Part shown: positions 63,908 through 64,000 of the stretch, piece after piece
Position numbering within the stretch: position 1 is the first letter of the stretch
How the letters are laid out: each line of letters opens with the position of its first letter
Origin: Paenibacillus kribbensis
Lineage (GTDB): Bacteria > Bacillota > Bacilli > Paenibacillales > Paenibacillaceae
DNA length: 64,000 bases
Assembly: GCF_002240415.1 (NCBI RefSeq)
Contig: NZ_CP020028.1
Location: 811,501 to 875,500 of the forward strand
Direction: 5' to 3'
The notes under the pieces: generated by a model
What the model saw: only the letters and a program-made list of their open reading frames with translations
Database searches by the model: none
Told to the model about the DNA's origin: nothing
Made by a program: the position numbers and the translations under genes

Positions 63908-64000
63908 ATGCCCGTAACTGAAATTAAACCTATTCGTCCAACTCAGGCTATTTTTAATGAAAAAGACGCACAAAAGTTTGATAATTACGCTAATCAAGTG
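63908..64000 (+). CDS. Unidentified protein, N-terminus only (3'-truncated by window edge)
   Basis: 31 codons from ATG 63908 (AGGAGG 6 bp upstream) to the window end, beginning MPVTEIKPIRPTQAIFNEKD. A GTG at 63881 is in frame and has its own GGAGGTG, so a nine-residue longer form is possible. No signal peptide. The family is not recognised from so short a piece. Confidence 0.6.
   Translation, partial: MPVTEIKPIRPTQAIFNEKDAQKFDNYANQV

Overview
The window is chromosomal DNA of a low-to-mid GC Gram-positive spore-former, most likely Paenibacillus (P. polymyxa group). The reasons are Bacillus-type operators and gene orders (DeoR, Fur, MhqR-like and Rex-like sites; a yclNOPQ-type siderophore system; cydABCD), YesM/YesN-type two-component genes, remains of a nonribosomal peptide locus, and strong AGGAGG ribosome sites with frequent TTG/GTG starts. 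This identification is an inference from content, not a database match. I see no rRNA, tRNA, CRISPR array, phage or intact insertion sequence.

Layout. (1) 1-6.4 kb: an expanded deoxynucleoside catabolism operon, deoR(partial)-deoC-cdd-nupC-deoB-deoD-pdp. Its promoter/operator matches the B. subtilis DeoR architecture almost base for base. (2) 6.4-8.0 kb: a collapsed TetR/transporter relic and two unknown exported proteins. (3) 8.1-11.5 kb: a sulfate ABC uptake operon (sbp-cysT-cysW, no local ATPase) behind a structured leader that ends in a terminator. (4) 11.5-13.3 kb: an AT-rich stretch, an in-frame-collapsed NRPS remnant and an intact type II thioesterase. (5) 13.4-19.1 kb: a phosphonate-type ABC operon phnD-phnC-phnE-phnE (minus strand), divergent from a cyclic nucleotide phosphodiesterase/nucleotidase that lacks a signal peptide. 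(6) 19.3-24.7 kb: an Xre-type regulator, pdxK/thiD, an M3 oligopeptidase and an MhqO-like dioxygenase with an MhqR-like operator. (7) 24.7-31.4 kb: an intergenic region with a large imperfect palindrome, then a regulator and an abgT-abgA-abgB p-aminobenzoyl-glutamate salvage operon. (8) 31.4-36.1 kb: a Fur-controlled yclNOPQ-type siderophore importer with an esterase. (9) 36.1-40.9 kb: aldo/keto reductase, thioredoxin-like protein, uppP, a CNNM/CorC membrane protein and a divergent DUF1836 gene that shares its operator. (10) 41-45.4 kb: a four-gene surface glycan cluster. (11) 45.5-50 kb: peptide deformylase with a large leader hairpin, and a YesM/YesN two-component pair. (12) 50-63.7 kb: cydABCD with a Rex-like site, a NarL-type two-component pair, a membrane-anchored cupredoxin and a NikABCDE/Cnt-type metal ABC importer. 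(13) Right edge: the start of an unidentified gene.

How the parts fit. Much of the window is scavenging: deoxynucleosides, sulfate, phosphonate or phosphate esters, aminobenzoyl-glutamate, ferric siderophore, and nickel or metallophore. Each system carries its own regulatory DNA. The most informative non-coding signals are the sulfate leader, the duplicated AGTTCA-NN-TGAACT operator at the DUF1836/CNNM pair, the DeoR operator set, the def leader hairpin and the 25.1-25.3 kb palindrome.
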